This document shows positions 6,866 through 7,529 of a DNA stretch of 7,529 nucleotides, in pieces; position 1 is the stretch's first letter, and each line of letters opens with the position of its first letter. Below the pieces are notes generated by a model that was given only the letters and a program-made list of their open reading frames with translations, was not told the DNA's origin and made no database searches. The DNA comes from an uncultured Eubacteriales bacterium (GTDB lineage Bacteria; Bacillota; Clostridia; Oscillospirales; Oscillospiraceae), in contig USHP01000088.1 of the NCBI GenBank assembly GCA_900554625.1, positions 1 to 7,529 on the forward strand, in the 5' to 3' direction. Position numbers and translations under genes: made by a program.

Positions 6866-6899
6866 AAAAAATCAGGCCGCCCGGTTTCGGGCGGCCTGA
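6866..6899 (-). terminator. Intrinsic terminator of clpB
   Basis: On the minus strand TCAGGCCGCCCG (complement of 6888-6899) pairs perfectly with CGGGCGGCCTGA (complement of 6872-6883) around a 4-base loop. This 12-base, very G+C-rich stem is followed by six T (complement of 6866-6871). It begins 7 bases after the clpB stop. On the plus strand there is no T-tract, so it acts in one direction. Confidence 0.93.
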
Positions 6900-6906
6900 A
6901 CATTTG

Positions 6907-7529
6907 TTATGCCATGGCCAGTTCTCCATCCACAGCATCCACCGTAACGGTGCTGCCGGGGGTAATGTCGCCTTTGAGCAGGCGCTTGCTGAGCATGGTC
7001 TCCACAGTATGCTGGACATACCGGCGCAGCGGACGGGCACCATACTGGGGATCGTAAGAGGCATCCACAATGGCCTCCTTGGCACGCTGAGTCAGCTCGC
7101 AGCGAATCTGCTGATTTTCCAGACGGCTGTTCAGCTTGTCAATCTGCAGATCAATGATCTTGGTCACATTCTCCTTGGTCAAAGGCTTGTAGAACACAAT
7201 CTCATCCAGGCGGTTCAGGAATTCCGGCCGGAAGGACCGGCGCAGCAGAGCCTGAACCTGAGCCTTGGCCTGCTCGTCGATGGTGCCGTCGGCATTGACG
7301 CCGCCCAGCAGGAATTCCGAGCCGAGGTTGGAAGTCAGAATCAGAATGGTGTTCTTGAAGTCCACGGTTCTGCCCTGGGAGTCGGTGATTCGACCATCAT
7401 CCAGAACCTGCAGCAATACGTTGAACACATCCGGGTGGGCCTTTTCCACCTCGTCAAACAGCACCACGCTGTAGGGCTTGCGGCGAACAGCCTCGGTCAG
7501 CTGACCGCCTTCTTCATAACCCACATATC
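6907..7529 (-). CDS. clpB: ClpB ATP-dependent disaggregase, C-terminal part (5' end beyond window)
   Basis: The reading frame is open to the right edge, so only about 207 C-terminal codons of a protein normally near 860 residues are present. ClpB is a cytoplasmic hexameric AAA+ unfoldase that, with DnaK, threads aggregated proteins through its pore. This part covers most of the second AAA+ domain. The first codons read YVGYEEGG, the pore-loop region with its conserved Tyr (7525-7527). Walker B VVLFDE follows (Asp-Glu at 7450-7455), then sensor-1 LTSN (Asn 7327-7329), the arginine finger in PEFLNRLDE (Arg 7210-7212) and sensor-2 GARPLRR (Arg 7033-7035). The ending VETMLSKRLLKGDITPGS fits ClpB. 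ClpC/ClpE are close relatives and not fully excluded without the N-terminal and middle domains. Its promoter, where heat-shock control such as CtsR or HrcA would act, lies outside the window. It ends in a strong terminator. Confidence 0.92.
   Translation of the reverse strand, partial: YVGYEEGGQLTEAVRRKPYSVVLFDEVEKAHPDVFNVLLQVLDDGRITDSQGRTVDFKNTILILTSNLGSEFLLGGVNADGTIDEQAKAQVQALLRRSFRPEFLNRLDEIVFYKPLTKENVTKIIDLQIDKLNSRLENQQIRCELTQRAKEAIVDASYDPQYGARPLRRYVQHTVETMLSKRLLKGDITPGSTVTVDAVDGELAMA

Noticed and set aside
1..7529. Mobile element, phage, CRISPR, toxin-antitoxin or tRNA content
   Set aside because: No transposase or integrase, direct-repeat array, terminal inverted repeat or cloverleaf was seen. 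All substantial open frames not explained as shadows belong to common housekeeping or efflux families.

Overview
The window looks like chromosomal housekeeping DNA from a Gram-positive bacterium of the Clostridia, probably an Oscillospirales/Ruminococcaceae-like gut lineage. This rests on G+C in the mid-50s percent (by eye), strong GGAGG-type ribosome binding sites, sigma-A-like promoters with short leaders, a probable TTG start, tight gene packing and the protein family types. The lineage is inference. There is no RNA gene, insertion sequence, CRISPR array, prophage or integration signature, and no stretch over 300 bases lacks a gene.

Layout. (1) 1-2937, plus strand: the C-terminal part of a YbiT-like ABC-F ATPase, then complete argS 18 bases later, probably one translation-related operon. 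It ends at a hairpin that can terminate transcription from both sides. (2) 2988-4751, minus strand: a complete ABC exporter half-transporter (membrane domain fused to ATPase), convergent with argS. (3) 4752-4871: a 120-base divergent intergenic region with two back-to-back promoters. (4) 4872-5456, plus strand: a small RluA-family pseudouridine synthase whose spacing favours a TTG start. (5) 5462-6805, minus strand: a MATE-family multidrug efflux transporter, convergent with the synthase and only 5 bases from it. (6) 6806-6906: the MATE promoter and the clpB terminator, almost touching. (7) 6907-7529, minus strand: the C-terminal part of the ClpB disaggregase, running off the right edge.

Functionally the genes fall into translation and RNA modification (ABC-F factor, ArgRS, pseudouridine synthase), efflux (ABC exporter, MATE) and protein quality control (ClpB). 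Apart from the ABC-F/argS pair, they appear to be separate transcription units.

I did not find a new multi-gene system. The most notable feature is the ABC-F protein. All three visible elements of one composite ATP site are altered: the NBD1 signature is not LSGGE-like, the NBD2 Walker A lysine is Gln, and the NBD2 Walker B glutamate is Gln. The elements of the other site that can be seen are intact. This would make it an asymmetric ABC-F protein with at most one hydrolytic site.
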